From GCA-020343675 sp964462945 (lineage in GTDB: Bacteria > Planctomycetota > Phycisphaerae > Sedimentisphaerales > Anaerobacaceae): 56,475 nt of DNA. Each line of letters opens with the position of its first letter. Position 1 is the stretch's first letter. The notes under the pieces were generated by a model. It was not told the DNA's origin. It worked only from the letters and a program-made list of their open reading frames with translations, and searched no databases. Below are positions 41,248 to 51,594 of this stretch, one piece after another. The DNA is taken from contig CAYWZW010000029.1 in the NCBI GenBank assembly GCA_964462945.1, positions 1 to 56,475 of the forward strand. Reading direction: 5' to 3'. The position numbers were made by a program, and so were the translations under genes.

Positions 41248-42138
41248 TCAGATGCCGCCGTGACCGAAGCCGAGCCTACCTCCGTAAATAATTCCGACAC
41301 ACGCCAGGACCCAAAGCACCAGGCCGGCCTGAAAGGGCCGATCGGCCAGGATAAGCTGCACCGGTTCTGAGAACGTGCCCTTCTGCATTAATGCGCTGAA
41401 ACGGAAAATACAGTATAAAACCAGCGGCGTCGTATAGACAAGATGATCGGTGCCAAAGAGCCGCAGCGTCCGGTCATCCATCGCATAGAGCAGAAAGCAC
41501 ACCACGGCCAGACCGCTGGTGACATCTACTATATGGCCCAGCAATTCGGGCGTGTAGCTGGCCAGTGTTTTGCGAAATGACTCGCTGTCTTCCCGGAGCT
41601 GGGCGATTTCACCACGGCGCTTGCTGAACGCCAGAAACAGGCACAAGGCAAAGGTGCAGACAATCAGCCAGGGCGAGATAAACACGCTCACCGCCTCGGC
41701 CCCGGCAATCGCTCGCAGGCAGAAGCCGATGGAGATGACCACACAGTCCAGAATCATGATTCTCTTGAACACAAGCGAATAGAGGATCACCAGCACGATA
41801 TACGCCAGAACGACCATGGCGAAGCTCCGGCCGACCGCGAAACTGCCAATCATGGCCGCCGCAGCACACAGGGCCGACATCACGGCGGCCGAGCCGATAC
41901 TGACGCGACCTGCCGCGATGGGCCTCTTGCACTTTTCAGGATGCAGACGGTCCGCCTGGCGGTCAATGATGTCGTTGAAGATATAGACCGCGGAAGCCGC
42001 CAAACAGAAGCACAGAAAACCGCCGATCGCCCTGCCGACGGCCAAAGGCTCGGCGAGCTTCTGTCCGAACACCAGAGCGGCGAATAGAAACACATTCTTG
42101 GTCCAGTGCCGCGGACGCAATATCTGCACGAATTTCAT
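41248..42138 (-). CDS. UbiA-family prenyltransferase, decaprenyl-phosphate phosphoribosyltransferase-like
   Basis: A 296-residue polytopic membrane enzyme of the UbiA superfamily. The first Asp-rich motif NDIIDRQADRLHPEKCKRPIAAG contains DxxxD, and the second is in FSKRRGEI. About eight hydrophobic helices are visible. The start MKFVQILRPRHWTKNVFLFA and the 'HPxKxxRP' phrase are typical of 5-phosphoribose:decaprenyl-phosphate transferases, which make the lipid-linked ribose/arabinose donor of cell-envelope glycans. An alternative is another polyprenyl-phosphate sugar transferase. It stands next to rluB with the same strand. Confidence 0.82.
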   Translation of the reverse strand: MKFVQILRPRHWTKNVFLFAALVFGQKLAEPLAVGRAIGGFLCFCLAASAVYIFNDIIDRQADRLHPEKCKRPIAAGRVSIGSAAVMSALCAAAAMIGSFAVGRSFAMVVLAYIVLVILYSLVFKRIMILDCVVISIGFCLRAIAGAEAVSVFISPWLIVCTFALCLFLAFSKRRGEIAQLREDSESFRKTLASYTPELLGHIVDVTSGLAVVCFLLYAMDDRTLRLFGTDHLVYTTPLVLYCIFRFSALMQKGTFSEPVQLILADRPFQAGLVLWVLACVGIIYGGRLGFGHGGI

Positions 42139-42342
42139 GCCTCAGCCTTTCGATATTGACCGGTCCGTGCCCGGCGTGCCGTTCATCGCAAAGCAGCCAT
42201 TCGTTTGCCAAACGCCGGTCATTATTGAAAATATCGACATTCAAGCCGATAATGCGTAAGATTATACTGCAATAAGAACATCGTGCACAGCGTGCCGCGC
42301 GCATTTTTCGCAGCCGGGTGCACGAATCCCGAGGCAAGAACG

Positions 42343-43026
42343 ATGATCACAACGGTTGTTTTCGATTTGGACGACACGCTTTACGATGAGATCGAGTATT
42401 GCAGGAGCGGCTTTACCGCCGTGGCGCAGTTTCTTGCCGGCCGGCCCGAAGCGCCGGCCTCTGAGCATATTTTTGCCGCCCTCTGGCGTCAGTTCACCGC
42501 CGGCAATCGCTCGAAGACATTCAATGCCGCCCTCGATGAGCTTGGCATAGACCGTGATGACGGGCGCATTATCGAGCTGGTCAACGTTTATCGCAGCCAC
42601 GTCCCGGCCATTACGCTGCCGCAGGACAGCCGGGACGTCCTGCACGAACTGAGAACGAAATACACGCTGGCCCTGCTGACCGACGGGTTCCTGCCTGCCC
42701 AGCAGCTCAAAGTGCAGGCGCTGGGCATCGAGGACTGTTTTGAAAGCATCGTCTATACGGAACAGCTCGGCCGAGAATGTTGGAAACCCGCCCCGGCAGG
42801 GTTCGAGAAGCTCATGCAGACCCTGAATGTGAGGCCGGAAAACACGGCTTGGGTGGCTGACAACGAAGAAAAGGATTTTATCGCACCCAACAGGTTAGGG
42901 ATGGTGACGGTTCAGCTTGTGCGCCCCGCCCGCATCCCCAGACCGGCCTGCGCCAAATCCAACGCCGCGGCACGGCACGTAATCCACGAAATCCGCCAAT
43001 TGCCGGCCCTTTTAGAGGGGCTTTGA
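42343..43026 (+). CDS. HAD family hydrolase
   Basis: A 227-residue haloacid dehalogenase-like phosphatase. Motif I is VFDLDDTLYDE, motif II is LLTDG, motif III Lys is in CWKPAPAGF, and motif IV is VADNEEKDFIAPNRLGM. The insert between motif I and II is helical, a type-1 cap. Members act on small phosphorylated metabolites; the substrate is unknown. The frame is open from 42283, but ATG 42343 with GAGGCAAGAA upstream is the likely start. Confidence 0.87.
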   Translation: MITTVVFDLDDTLYDEIEYCRSGFTAVAQFLAGRPEAPASEHIFAALWRQFTAGNRSKTFNAALDELGIDRDDGRIIELVNVYRSHVPAITLPQDSRDVLHELRTKYTLALLTDGFLPAQQLKVQALGIEDCFESIVYTEQLGRECWKPAPAGFEKLMQTLNVRPENTAWVADNEEKDFIAPNRLGMVTVQLVRPARIPRPACAKSNAAARHVIHEIRQLPALLEGL

Positions 43027-43122
43027 GACGCGGACTTTTCCGGACGCGAGACCCCCAATCCCATCCGGCGGGAGTTCAGAACCTGTTCCGCCGTAAAAAC
43101 GCTTCGGCGCGGGCTTTTTTTG

Positions 43123-43151
43123 TTGACTTTGGGGTCTTTTCCGGCGATAAT
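43123..43151 (+). promoter_or_regulatory. Candidate sigma-70 promoter
   Basis: TTGACT (43123-43128) and GATAAT (43146-43151) are separated by 17 bases. They lie about 60 bases before the start codon at 43209. Confidence 0.6.
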
Positions 43152-43208
43152 ACGTTATCCGAACAAGCTTGAAGGGTGATTTTTTGATATTTCTGAGGAG
43201 TTTTTATT

Positions 43209-44641
43209 ATGCCAGCACACAGGCGAAAGCAGAGCAATGCTATGCTCTACACTCTGATAACCTTTGTCGGGCTCTTCATTGCCACCACGACCGTAGCCGT
43301 GATTTACTATGTCAAGGCCGAGGAGCACAGGGGTAGCCTGGAGGATACGCGCCGGGAGATAGACGCCCTGGCCAATGACAGGGAACGGCAGGCGATGGGA
43401 ACGACGGTCGGGGCCAAACAAGGCCAAGAGAGTTGGCTTGGTACGGTGGTTAAGTATCTCGATCAAACAGTCTGTCTGGTTGTGGGCGGCGTGCCTGAGC
43501 CTACCTCGGCTGAAGTCAAGATCAAGAACACCGGTTCAAAAGTGGCCAACGCATTGAGTCTGGCCAAGAATCATATTGCTGTTACCGATCCCAATACCAT
43601 CGGACTGGTCCCGGTCATTGAGCAGCTTTCAGCCGAGCTGGACAAGACCAAGAAGGCACAAGCCGCCACGCAGCAACAGCTCAGTGACGTGCAGCAGCAA
43701 TTCGATAGTGCGAACAAAGCCAATGAAGACACACGGCGGGCATTGTTGGCCGAGAAGAGCAAGTTACAGCAGGACGTTAACGACATAAAGCAAAAATATG
43801 ATGAGCTCGCCGCCCTGCTGCAGCAAACGACGGATGAGCAGATTCAGACCCTCGCCAAGCAGTTGGAGCAGGCAAGAGCCGACCTGAAAACGACGAACGA
43901 GAACCTGCTGCGAACGCAGGCGGAGCTGGAATTGGCTCAAGGTATGATGCAGCGTGCCCAGGATGAAGTCGGCAAGATTATGCCCGGGCCCGACCGGGAG
44001 GTGCGCGCGTACCAGCCGGATGGACAAATCATATTGATTGACGACCAGGCCCAGGTCGTTCATCTGAATATCGGCAGCGATGAACGGGTTTACCCGGGGT
44101 TGACGTTCGGCGTTTACAACCGGGGCGAATCCGTCCCAAAGGACGGAAAGAGCAAGGCCGAAGTCGAAGTTTTCGATGTGGCAAAAACCTATTCGGCGGC
44201 GCGGATTATTAATTCGGCGGTGCGAAAGCCCATCCTGCAAGGGGACGTTGTTGCGAATTTGATCTGGAACAGCGACAGGGCAAACGTGTTTGTGATCACC
44301 GGCGAGTTCGACCTTGACGGCGACGGCCGAATCGATTCCGACGGCGCCGCCAAAATAAAGACCCTCATCGAAAAATGGGGTGGCCGGGTCACCGATGCCA
44401 TTTCGATTGACACGGACTTTCTTGTGCTCGGCCAGCAGCCGCAGGTCCTTCAAAGGCCGACCCTCGAAGAACAGGAAGTGGATCCGCGGGCAAGGGAAAA
44501 ATATGAGGCTTCGCTCCTGAAGCTCAACCACTACAATGAGCTGCAGAGTCAGGCACAGGCCCTGTGGATCCCGGTATTTACGTACGAAAGGTTCCTCTAT
44601 TTCACCGGCTACAAGGGGCAAATAGGCCGGGCCGGCGCCTT

Positions 44642-44645
<4 letters not shown>
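43209..44645 (+). CDS. Membrane-anchored coiled-coil protein with BRCT-like C-terminal region
   Basis: A 478-residue protein of unknown function. An N-terminal membrane anchor (MLYTLITFVGLFIATTTVAVIYYV) is followed by a long coiled coil (about residues 130-255, rich in Gln, Lys and Glu: TKKAQAATQQQLSDVQQQFD). A globular part then follows, including VFVITGEFDLDGDGRIDSDG and KTLIEKWGGRVTDAISIDTDFLVLG, which looks like a BRCT-type fold with a calcium-loop-like insertion. The C-terminus is QSQALWIPVFTYERFLYFTG-like. A near-consensus promoter precedes it. It ends overlapping the convergent nnrE gene by four bases. Confidence 0.7.
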
Positions 44646-45331
<686 letters not shown>

Positions 45332-45460
45332 CGCCGGGCATTATACGTTGCACGACGGAGCTGTCAATTGACATGCCCGCGCGGGCCGCGTAGAATATCG
45401 GCCTTGGGCGCTTGACCGGCGGTTGTGTCGCCCGTTCAGAGAATACCAAACAGAATAACG

Positions 45461-46204
45461 ATGAAGATATTGCTGACAAACGACGATGGCATTTTCGCGC
45501 CCGGCCTGGCGGCCATTTACAAAGAGCTGGTCCGGATCGGGGATGTGACGGTGGTCGCGCCCTCCGAGAGCCAGTCCGGCGCCAGCCACAGCATCACTTT
45601 CGCTGAGCCGTTGGTGTGCAACAAGGTTGACATCAACGGCCAGTTCACCGGGTTCAGCGTTCAGGGCTCGCCCGCCGATTGTGTCAAGCTGGCGGTGATG
45701 CAGCTCCACGAAGGCCCGATAGACCTGCTTGTCGCCGGCATAAACAACGGAGCGAACGCGGGAATCAACGTCTATTACTCCGGCACGGTGGCTGCCGCCA
45801 TGGAAGGGGCGTTCCTGAAAGTGCCGGCCGTCGCCATGAGCCTTTCGAGAGAGGAGCACATGGATTTCGAGCGGGCGGCCACGTACTGCGTGGAAGTCCT
45901 CAAGAAGCTCATGCCGGTCAAGAAGGGCAACGTGATCAATATCAATATCCCGGAGCTGTCGAGGGGCCGGCCGAAAGGCGTACGCGTGGTGCCGCAGTCG
46001 AGCAAAGGATTCGACGAGTATTACATCCGCCAGGAAAACGAGCAGGGGCAGACCGTCTTTCAGTTGGCCGGCGGTCCGCATCTGGTTGATGAGAACCCGA
46101 CCGATACGACCTCGCTGGCGGAAGGCTTTATCACGATAACGGCACTGGTCCCTGATATGACGGACCACCGCAAGACGCACGAGCTTGGGAAAATAGAGTG
46201 GTAA
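45461..46204 (+). CDS. surE: 5'/3'-nucleotidase SurE
   Basis: A 247-residue survival protein E that dephosphorylates nucleoside monophosphates and similar substrates. The metal site is ILLTNDDGIFAPG (Asp8, Asp9), with VAPSESQSGASHSIT, GSPADCVKLA and INNGANAGINVYYSGTVAAA, all standard. The C-terminal dimerisation part is of normal length. The frame is open from 45425; ATG 45461 gives the correct start. tdh starts eight bases after its stop codon, so the two are probably co-transcribed. Confidence 0.95.
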   Translation: MKILLTNDDGIFAPGLAAIYKELVRIGDVTVVAPSESQSGASHSITFAEPLVCNKVDINGQFTGFSVQGSPADCVKLAVMQLHEGPIDLLVAGINNGANAGINVYYSGTVAAAMEGAFLKVPAVAMSLSREEHMDFERAATYCVEVLKKLMPVKKGNVININIPELSRGRPKGVRVVPQSSKGFDEYYIRQENEQGQTVFQLAGGPHLVDENPTDTTSLAEGFITITALVPDMTDHRKTHELGKIEW

Positions 46205-46211
46205 GCGGCTT

Positions 46212-47240
46212 ATGAAAGCGTTGACGAAGAAGAAGCCCGAATACGGGGTGTGGATGGAAGATGTCCCCGTCCCGGAGGTCGGCGTCAATGACGTCCTGGT
46301 CAGGATTGACAAGACGGCGATCTGCGGCACCGATATTCATATCTTCAACTGGGACCGCTGGTCTCAAAAGACCATCAAGCCCCCTCTGGTCATCGGCCAC
46401 GAGTTCGTCGGCACGGTCGAGAAAACCGGCGGCAACGTTCACGACGTGGAGCCGGGCGAGCGTGTCAGCGGCGAAGGACATATCGTGTGCGGGCGGTGCC
46501 GGAATTGCTTAGCCGGACGCAGGCATCTTTGCACCGACCCGAAATGTATCGGCGTGAACCGGGACGGCGCGTTCGCCGAGTACCTGTCCATCCCGGTCTC
46601 CAACGTCTGGCATTGCGATCCCAACATTCCTGCAGAGGTGCTGGCCTGCTTCGATCCTTTTGGCAACGCGGTGCATACCACGCTCTCTTATAACCTGGTT
46701 GGCGAGGACGTGCTGATCACCGGCGCCGGCCCCATTGGGTGCATGGCCGTCGCTGTGGCCAAACACGCCGGCGCCCGCTACGTGGTGATCACCGACGTGA
46801 ACCCGTACCGTCTGGAGCTGGCCCAAAGAATGGGGCCTACTTTGGCGCTGGACGTCAGAAGCCAAAGCATCAAGAATGCGGTCAAAGAGCTTGATATGAA
46901 AGAGGGTTTCGACATCGGCCTGGAAATGTCGGGCAATCCGCAGGCGTTCAAAGACATGCTCGCAAACATGTGTCACGGCGGCAAGATCGCCCTGCTGGGA
47001 ATCATGCCGGAGACCGCCATCGACTGGGATTATGTCGTCTTCAACGGCTTGACAATCAAGGGAATCTACGGCAGGGAAATGTACGAGACCTGGTACAAGG
47101 CTACGATGCTGATTCAGGGCGGAATGGATTTGACGCCCCTGATCACCCACCGCTTCCACTACACGCAGTACGCCGAGGCATTTGAAGTGATGCGCTCCGG
47201 AAAATCAGGGAAAGTCATCCTGAACTGGACGCAAGACTAA
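46212..47240 (+). CDS. tdh: L-threonine 3-dehydrogenase
   Basis: A 342-residue zinc medium-chain dehydrogenase that oxidises threonine to 2-amino-3-ketobutyrate with NAD. The catalytic zinc site includes ICGTDIHIF and GHEFVGTV, the structural zinc site is CGRCRNCLAGRRHLC, and the Rossmann motif is GAGPIGCMAVAVAKHAG. FDPFGNAVHTTL is characteristic of threonine dehydrogenase. kbl follows after 35 bases, completing the pathway to glycine and acetyl-CoA. Confidence 0.95.
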   Translation: MKALTKKKPEYGVWMEDVPVPEVGVNDVLVRIDKTAICGTDIHIFNWDRWSQKTIKPPLVIGHEFVGTVEKTGGNVHDVEPGERVSGEGHIVCGRCRNCLAGRRHLCTDPKCIGVNRDGAFAEYLSIPVSNVWHCDPNIPAEVLACFDPFGNAVHTTLSYNLVGEDVLITGAGPIGCMAVAVAKHAGARYVVITDVNPYRLELAQRMGPTLALDVRSQSIKNAVKELDMKEGFDIGLEMSGNPQAFKDMLANMCHGGKIALLGIMPETAIDWDYVVFNGLTIKGIYGREMYETWYKATMLIQGGMDLTPLITHRFHYTQYAEAFEVMRSGKSGKVILNWTQD

Positions 47241-47275
47241 AAATCGGCCCAAACAACAATAGCGAGGGACGCGAT

Positions 47276-48460
47276 ATGTTTGGAGCGATGAAATCCCATA
47301 TAACCGAAGAGCTTAAAGAGATCAGAGCCGGCGGACTTTATAAGGCGGAACGCATCATCACCAGCCCGCAGGACGCGCGCATCACAATCCACACGGGCCA
47401 AAAAGTCCTGAATCTGTGCGCGAATAACTATTTGGGGCTGGCCGACCATCCCGCCGTCATTCAGGCCGCACGGGACAGCTATGCCAAATGGGGATACGGC
47501 CTGGCGTCGGTCCGCTTCATCTGCGGCACGCAGGAAGTACACAAGCAACTGGAAAGGAAGCTCTCCGAATTTCTCGGAACCGAGGATACGATTCTTTACT
47601 CCTGCTGTTTCGACGCCAACGGCGGCCTGTTCGAGACCCTGCTGTCCGCCGAGGACGCCATCATCAGCGACCAGCTCAACCATGCCAGCATTATCGACGG
47701 CATACGCCTGTGCAAGGCCCAGCGCCTGCGATTCGGCAACGGCGATATGGCCGACCTGGAGGCCCAGTTGCAGCAGGCCCGGCCGGCGAGATTTCGCATG
47801 GTTGCGACCGACGGTGTCTTCTCGATGGATGGAACCATAGCGAAGCTGGACCGCATCTGCGAGCTGGCCGAGAAGTATGAGGCACTCGTGATGGTGGATG
47901 ACTCACACGCGACCGGCGTATTGGGCACACGCGGACGCGGAACCCACGAGCACCGCGGCGTCATGGGGCGCGTCGATATTATCACCGGAACGCTCGGAAA
48001 GGCCCTCGGCGGCGCCAGCGGCGGCTTTACCAGCGGAAGAAAAGAAATCATCGAGCTGCTCCGCCAGCGCTGCCGTCCATATCTCTTCAGTAATACCCTG
48101 GCGCCGGCGATCGCCGCCGCGTCGCTCAAGGTTCTTGAGATGCTCTGCGAATCCACCGAGCTGCGCGACAAGCTCGCCGGGAATACCTGCTATTTCCGCG
48201 AGCGAATTGCCGAGCTGGGTCTGAACGTCATCCCCGGCGAGCATCCCATCGTCCCCATCATGCTCGGAGACGCTGCTCTGGCTCAGAAGATGGCCCAGAG
48301 GCTCCTGGAAAAGGGCGTTTACGTCATAGGCTTCTCCTACCCGGTGGTTCCCAAAGGAGCGGCACGGATTCGCACGCAAATATCCGCCGCTCATAGCAGA
48401 GAGGATTTGGACTTTGCCCTTGAGAAAATCGCCGAGGTGAAACGCGAGCTGGGGCTGTGA
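47276..48460 (+). CDS. kbl: Glycine C-acetyltransferase (2-amino-3-ketobutyrate CoA ligase)
   Basis: A 394-residue PLP enzyme of the alpha-oxoamine synthase family. It cleaves 2-amino-3-ketobutyrate with CoA to glycine and acetyl-CoA. Visible are LNLCANNYLGLADHP, GYGLASVRFICGTQEVHKQL, the PLP-binding DDSHATGVLG and the Schiff-base Lys in TGTLGKALGGASGG, plus the C-terminal RIRTQISAAHS. The length is standard for Kbl. Position directly after tdh supports the assignment over KBL-like serine palmitoyltransferase or BioF. Confidence 0.95.
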   Translation: MFGAMKSHITEELKEIRAGGLYKAERIITSPQDARITIHTGQKVLNLCANNYLGLADHPAVIQAARDSYAKWGYGLASVRFICGTQEVHKQLERKLSEFLGTEDTILYSCCFDANGGLFETLLSAEDAIISDQLNHASIIDGIRLCKAQRLRFGNGDMADLEAQLQQARPARFRMVATDGVFSMDGTIAKLDRICELAEKYEALVMVDDSHATGVLGTRGRGTHEHRGVMGRVDIITGTLGKALGGASGGFTSGRKEIIELLRQRCRPYLFSNTLAPAIAAASLKVLEMLCESTELRDKLAGNTCYFRERIAELGLNVIPGEHPIVPIMLGDAALAQKMAQRLLEKGVYVIGFSYPVVPKGAARIRTQISAAHSREDLDFALEKIAEVKRELGL

Positions 48461-48506
48461 TCCGCCGCGTGCGCCGGCGGCTGTCACCAACTTCCCCTCG
48501 TCTTGA

Positions 48507-49367
48507 TTAGCAGGTGCGGCCGTATTTTCCGTAACCGCGCTGAAGGTTCAGCAACTCTCTGAGTCTGTCTGGTGACATGACCTTTCGCTCGCTCGCCTCG
48601 GCCAGCCGGTGGATGCGGTGCAGCAGGTCGCAATTGGAGGCCAGGCGGGTCCGTGCCGTGTCGAACCATATATTGTCTTCCAGTCCCACTCTGACGCCGC
48701 CGCCTGCGGCGATGGCCACGGAGTTCATGAACAACTGGTAATCCCCGATCCCGGCCAGGGCCCAGAAGCTGTTGTCGGGCAAATCACGAATCATAATTCC
48801 GACGTGCAGCAGATCCGCCTGGGCACAGGCAATGTTGCCGAGCAGCAGATTGAAGTAATGCGGAGGCTTCAGTATGTCTTTTCTTTCCAGATACTTGGCA
48901 TAGTTGATCATCCCCGCATCGAAAGCTTCCAATTCGGCAAGAATCCCGCGTGCTCTCATTTCGCCGGCCAGCAGGGCAATCATCTCCGGAGAATTCACGC
49001 TGGCCTCGTGGTTGAAATTCAAGGAGCTGAGAGTCAAACTGCCCATGTCGGGTTTCAAGTCACCCTCCAGTTGCAGGGGTTCCGCGCGTTTTTCGAACTC
49101 CTTCACACTGCGCCCGCTCAAGGAAACGCAGATGACCAGATCCTGGGAGAATGACCTTATGCCGGCGATGATTTCGCCATAGACTGCGGCCTTGCAAGTG
49201 GACTGCCCGGTGGCCGCATCGCGGGCGTGCAGGTGAACCATGGTTATTCCAATATCGACGGCCCGGTGAATATCTTCCACGATTTCTTCAGGCGTAATTG
49301 GAACATGGGGCGTCATCTCTTTCGTTGGAATCATTCCCGTTGGTGTGAAATTGACGATCAAGTCCAT
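48507..49367 (-). CDS. 3-keto-5-aminohexanoate cleavage enzyme family protein (BKACE)
   Basis: A 286-residue TIM-barrel enzyme of the BKACE family (DUF849), which condenses a beta-keto acid with acetyl-CoA. Zinc-binding His residues are in MVHLHARDAATG, and the later GNIACAQADLLHVGIMIRDL and VRVGLEDNIWF are typical. Substrates range over many beta-keto acids and this one is not assigned. ATG 49367 is preferred over 49391 because GGAGG lies eight bases upstream. No lysine-fermentation genes are nearby, so Kce activity is not implied. Confidence 0.88.
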   Translation of the reverse strand: MDLIVNFTPTGMIPTKEMTPHVPITPEEIVEDIHRAVDIGITMVHLHARDAATGQSTCKAAVYGEIIAGIRSFSQDLVICVSLSGRSVKEFEKRAEPLQLEGDLKPDMGSLTLSSLNFNHEASVNSPEMIALLAGEMRARGILAELEAFDAGMINYAKYLERKDILKPPHYFNLLLGNIACAQADLLHVGIMIRDLPDNSFWALAGIGDYQLFMNSVAIAAGGGVRVGLEDNIWFDTARTRLASNCDLLHRIHRLAEASERKVMSPDRLRELLNLQRGYGKYGRTC

Positions 49368-49411
49368 CAGGTGAGCCTCCGGTTTGTCCAATCAGGTGGG
49401 AATGGGAATAT

Positions 49412-49975
49412 TCATCTTATTTCCTTCAGCAGGCGAGCCGGCACGCCGGCGACCCAGCAATTATCGGGAACATCGCGGTTGACCACGGCGCCGCCCGCCA
49501 CAACGGCGTTCTTGCCGATCGTGATGCCGTGGACTATCAATGCCCCCGCCTTAATTCCGGTTCCCTCTTTGATCAAAACATCTTTGACGCCGCACGTATG
49601 AGCCAGACGTTCTTCCAGGAAGGCGTTATTATTGTACCTGTTGTGCGTCATGATGATCACCCCCGGCCCCAGGCTCACACCCTTCTCCAACGTAATACGG
49701 CCGGTTAAATCCAGGTAGTTGTTACCGCCAAGATAACAACCATCGCCTATGGTCAGATTGGCGTACCCATCTCCAGCATTGTGTATGACGACGGGTGAAT
49801 GGATGGAAACCCCGATCTTGCCGACGCTGGCCCCGAAAGCCCTTAGAATAGCCGCATTGAGCAACTGGCCATGGTGGAGTGTTCGAGGAGGCCCTATAAT
49901 CTTGAACACGAAGATCAGCAGATGCTTCAAGAGGGCGATCATTGCTTTTCGAATATACTTGCGTAATTTGGACAT
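49412..49975 (-). CDS. Left-handed beta-helix acyltransferase
   Basis: A 187-residue hexapeptide-repeat transferase with a short N-terminal hydrophobic segment. The coils are visible as LTIGDGCYLGGNNYLDLTG, ITLEKGVSLGPGVIIMTHN and GALIVHGITIGKNAVVAGGA, ending VNRDVPDNCWVAGVPARLLK. The His in IMTHNRY is a candidate catalytic residue. Such proteins O- or N-acetylate sugars of capsule, LPS or polysaccharide precursors; the acceptor is unknown. It lies 45 bases before the BKACE gene on the same strand. Confidence 0.85.
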   Translation of the reverse strand: MSKLRKYIRKAMIALLKHLLIFVFKIIGPPRTLHHGQLLNAAILRAFGASVGKIGVSIHSPVVIHNAGDGYANLTIGDGCYLGGNNYLDLTGRITLEKGVSLGPGVIIMTHNRYNNNAFLEERLAHTCGVKDVLIKEGTGIKAGALIVHGITIGKNAVVAGGAVVNRDVPDNCWVAGVPARLLKEIR

Positions 49976-50409
49976 TCCGTTGATACCACCACAACAGGTT
50001 CAGGTCCCGGCTCTCTTTGCGGACTGCCGCATGTTTGGCGTGTTTGCACAAGGAACAGCAAACCCACCAAGAGAAGATGACCGCTCGTTCTTTTGTGCTC
50101 TCATCCTGCCGTTGGCCCTCGTTTCGTCAGGCTGCGATCCGATTCAATTATCGGCCCATGTAAGCTCCCACTTAAGGAAGATGGACACAGAAAACTGCCC
50201 TCCAGGCTCGGATACGCAGAGGCTCAGATAATCACAAAAAGCCCGGTGAATCGAGAAAACAGTTCCCTTTTCGGCATCGATTTGATATGCTGCTGTCAAT
50301 GAGGCTCAGCGGCGCAACGGGATCCGTTTGAGCAAAAAACGCCGGCGCAGATTAGTGTTTTCGGGGATTCTCTCCCAAGGCATGTCTGTTACCGAGAGCA
50401 AGGATACAA
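49976..50409. other. Intergenic region, no gene recognised
   Basis: About 430 bases between the divergent acyltransferase and pseudopilin genes. Short open frames on the plus strand lack a ribosome site or a recognisable family. The pseudopilin ribosome site AAGGA lies at about 50399-50403. No clear promoter pair stands out. Confidence 0.55.
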
Positions 50410-51198
50410 ATGAAAAAAAGAGCGTTTACCCTCATCGAGCTTCTCGTGGTCATCGCCATTATCGCCGTGCTCATGGCTATTCTTATGCCCTCGCTGCGAA
50501 GTGCCAGAGAGCAGGGCCGCAGCATTAGCTGCCGCAGCAATGTCAGAACCCTGACCTTGGCATGGCTGATGTACAAAGACGCCAATGACGGCAAATTGGT
50601 CGGCGGCCATCCTCCGGCTGAGAGTCAGGCCCCCTGGGTACGCAATGGACCTAACGGGGAGAACGGCAGCATCGAAGAAAAAAAGGAGTACATAAAAAGG
50701 GGCGAGCTGTGGCCCTTTGTCAAGAAGATCGAGGTGTACCGCTGCCCCTCCGACCGCAGAAATAAGAGTTCGTACCATAAGTACGCTTATCGCACCTATT
50801 CGATCGCCGGCGGCCTGAATGGAGTCAGTCCGACCGGAGGCTGGGAGATCCTGCCCTGCATCACGTACTCCGACATAAAAAACCCCACCACCAAATACGT
50901 CTTTCTGGCCGAGTGTGACCCTCGCGGCGACAATCTCGGTTCCTGGGTCATGCATCCGAAGTCCAGACAATGGGTGGACCCCTTTGCCGTCTGGCACCGC
51001 AGGGACAACAGCACTCTGGGCTGGGCCGACGGCCACGTCGAGATGCACCGATGGCTCGGCAAGGGCCTGATTGAATGGAACGAGCGGGCTTTGTACAATC
51101 CGGCCACGTTCCAGTTCTACAGGAACCCCGAGCCGGGCGATGAGATGAAAGACTTCGACTTTGCGCTGAAGGGCTATGCGTATCGGGCCCTGCAGTAG
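50410..51198 (+). CDS. Prepilin-type leader protein with H-x9-DG tail (4)
   Basis: A 262-residue pseudopilin-like protein with a class III leader MKKRAFTLIELLVVIAIIAV, then a membrane helix and helical stalk (LMPSLRSAREQGRSISCRSN). It has VYRCPSDRR and the tail WHRRDNSTLGWADGHVEMHRW, where His and DG are spaced as in H-x9-DG. ATG 50410 has AAGGA six bases upstream. It is the close paralogue of the next gene (LTLAW.LYKD.NDGKLVGG shared) and differs from the trio at 25062-27961. Confidence 0.9.
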   Translation: MKKRAFTLIELLVVIAIIAVLMAILMPSLRSAREQGRSISCRSNVRTLTLAWLMYKDANDGKLVGGHPPAESQAPWVRNGPNGENGSIEEKKEYIKRGELWPFVKKIEVYRCPSDRRNKSSYHKYAYRTYSIAGGLNGVSPTGGWEILPCITYSDIKNPTTKYVFLAECDPRGDNLGSWVMHPKSRQWVDPFAVWHRRDNSTLGWADGHVEMHRWLGKGLIEWNERALYNPATFQFYRNPEPGDEMKDFDFALKGYAYRALQ

Positions 51199-51594
51199 AG
51201 CCGGCTTCCAGCAAAGAGCGGGCAAGTGGCGGCTTGCGCTTCCGTAGTCCTTGTCCGTTGCGAATTCCTGCTCTGTAGGCACTATGGGCCGGGCTACCAT
51301 CTGCAAAGCGAAATCGCTGTCCCGAGCGACCCGCTGTCGCCCGAAGGGCATTGTCGTTCCTGATGGCCCAAAAAAATGCAATAGCTGTTGACATATCCAG
51401 CCGGACGTAGTATGATAACGCCGGTAAAATAGTAGAAAATGCTTGGCAAACGCCAAAAAATGTACCTGACAGAACAGGAGGTATCCTCGGCGCATCTACT
51501 TCAGTTGAGACGGAAGCCTCGCTTTGGGAGATTCCCTTCGCGGCTTCTTGGGGTCTTTTTTGGGGCACTTTTCATTAGATAAGGAAGGACACAG
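51199..51594. other. Intergenic region with promoter
   Basis: About 395 bases. No gene is recognised; a strong promoter-like pair lies at 51388-51416 and is followed by an untranslated stretch of about 170 bases before the next pseudopilin. Confidence 0.6.
51388..51416 (+). promoter_or_regulatory. Candidate sigma-70 promoter
   Basis: TTGACA (51388-51393, perfect -35) and TATGAT (51411-51416) are separated by 17 bases. This is the best promoter match in the window. It would give a leader of about 170 bases before the pseudopilin at 51595. Confidence 0.65.
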
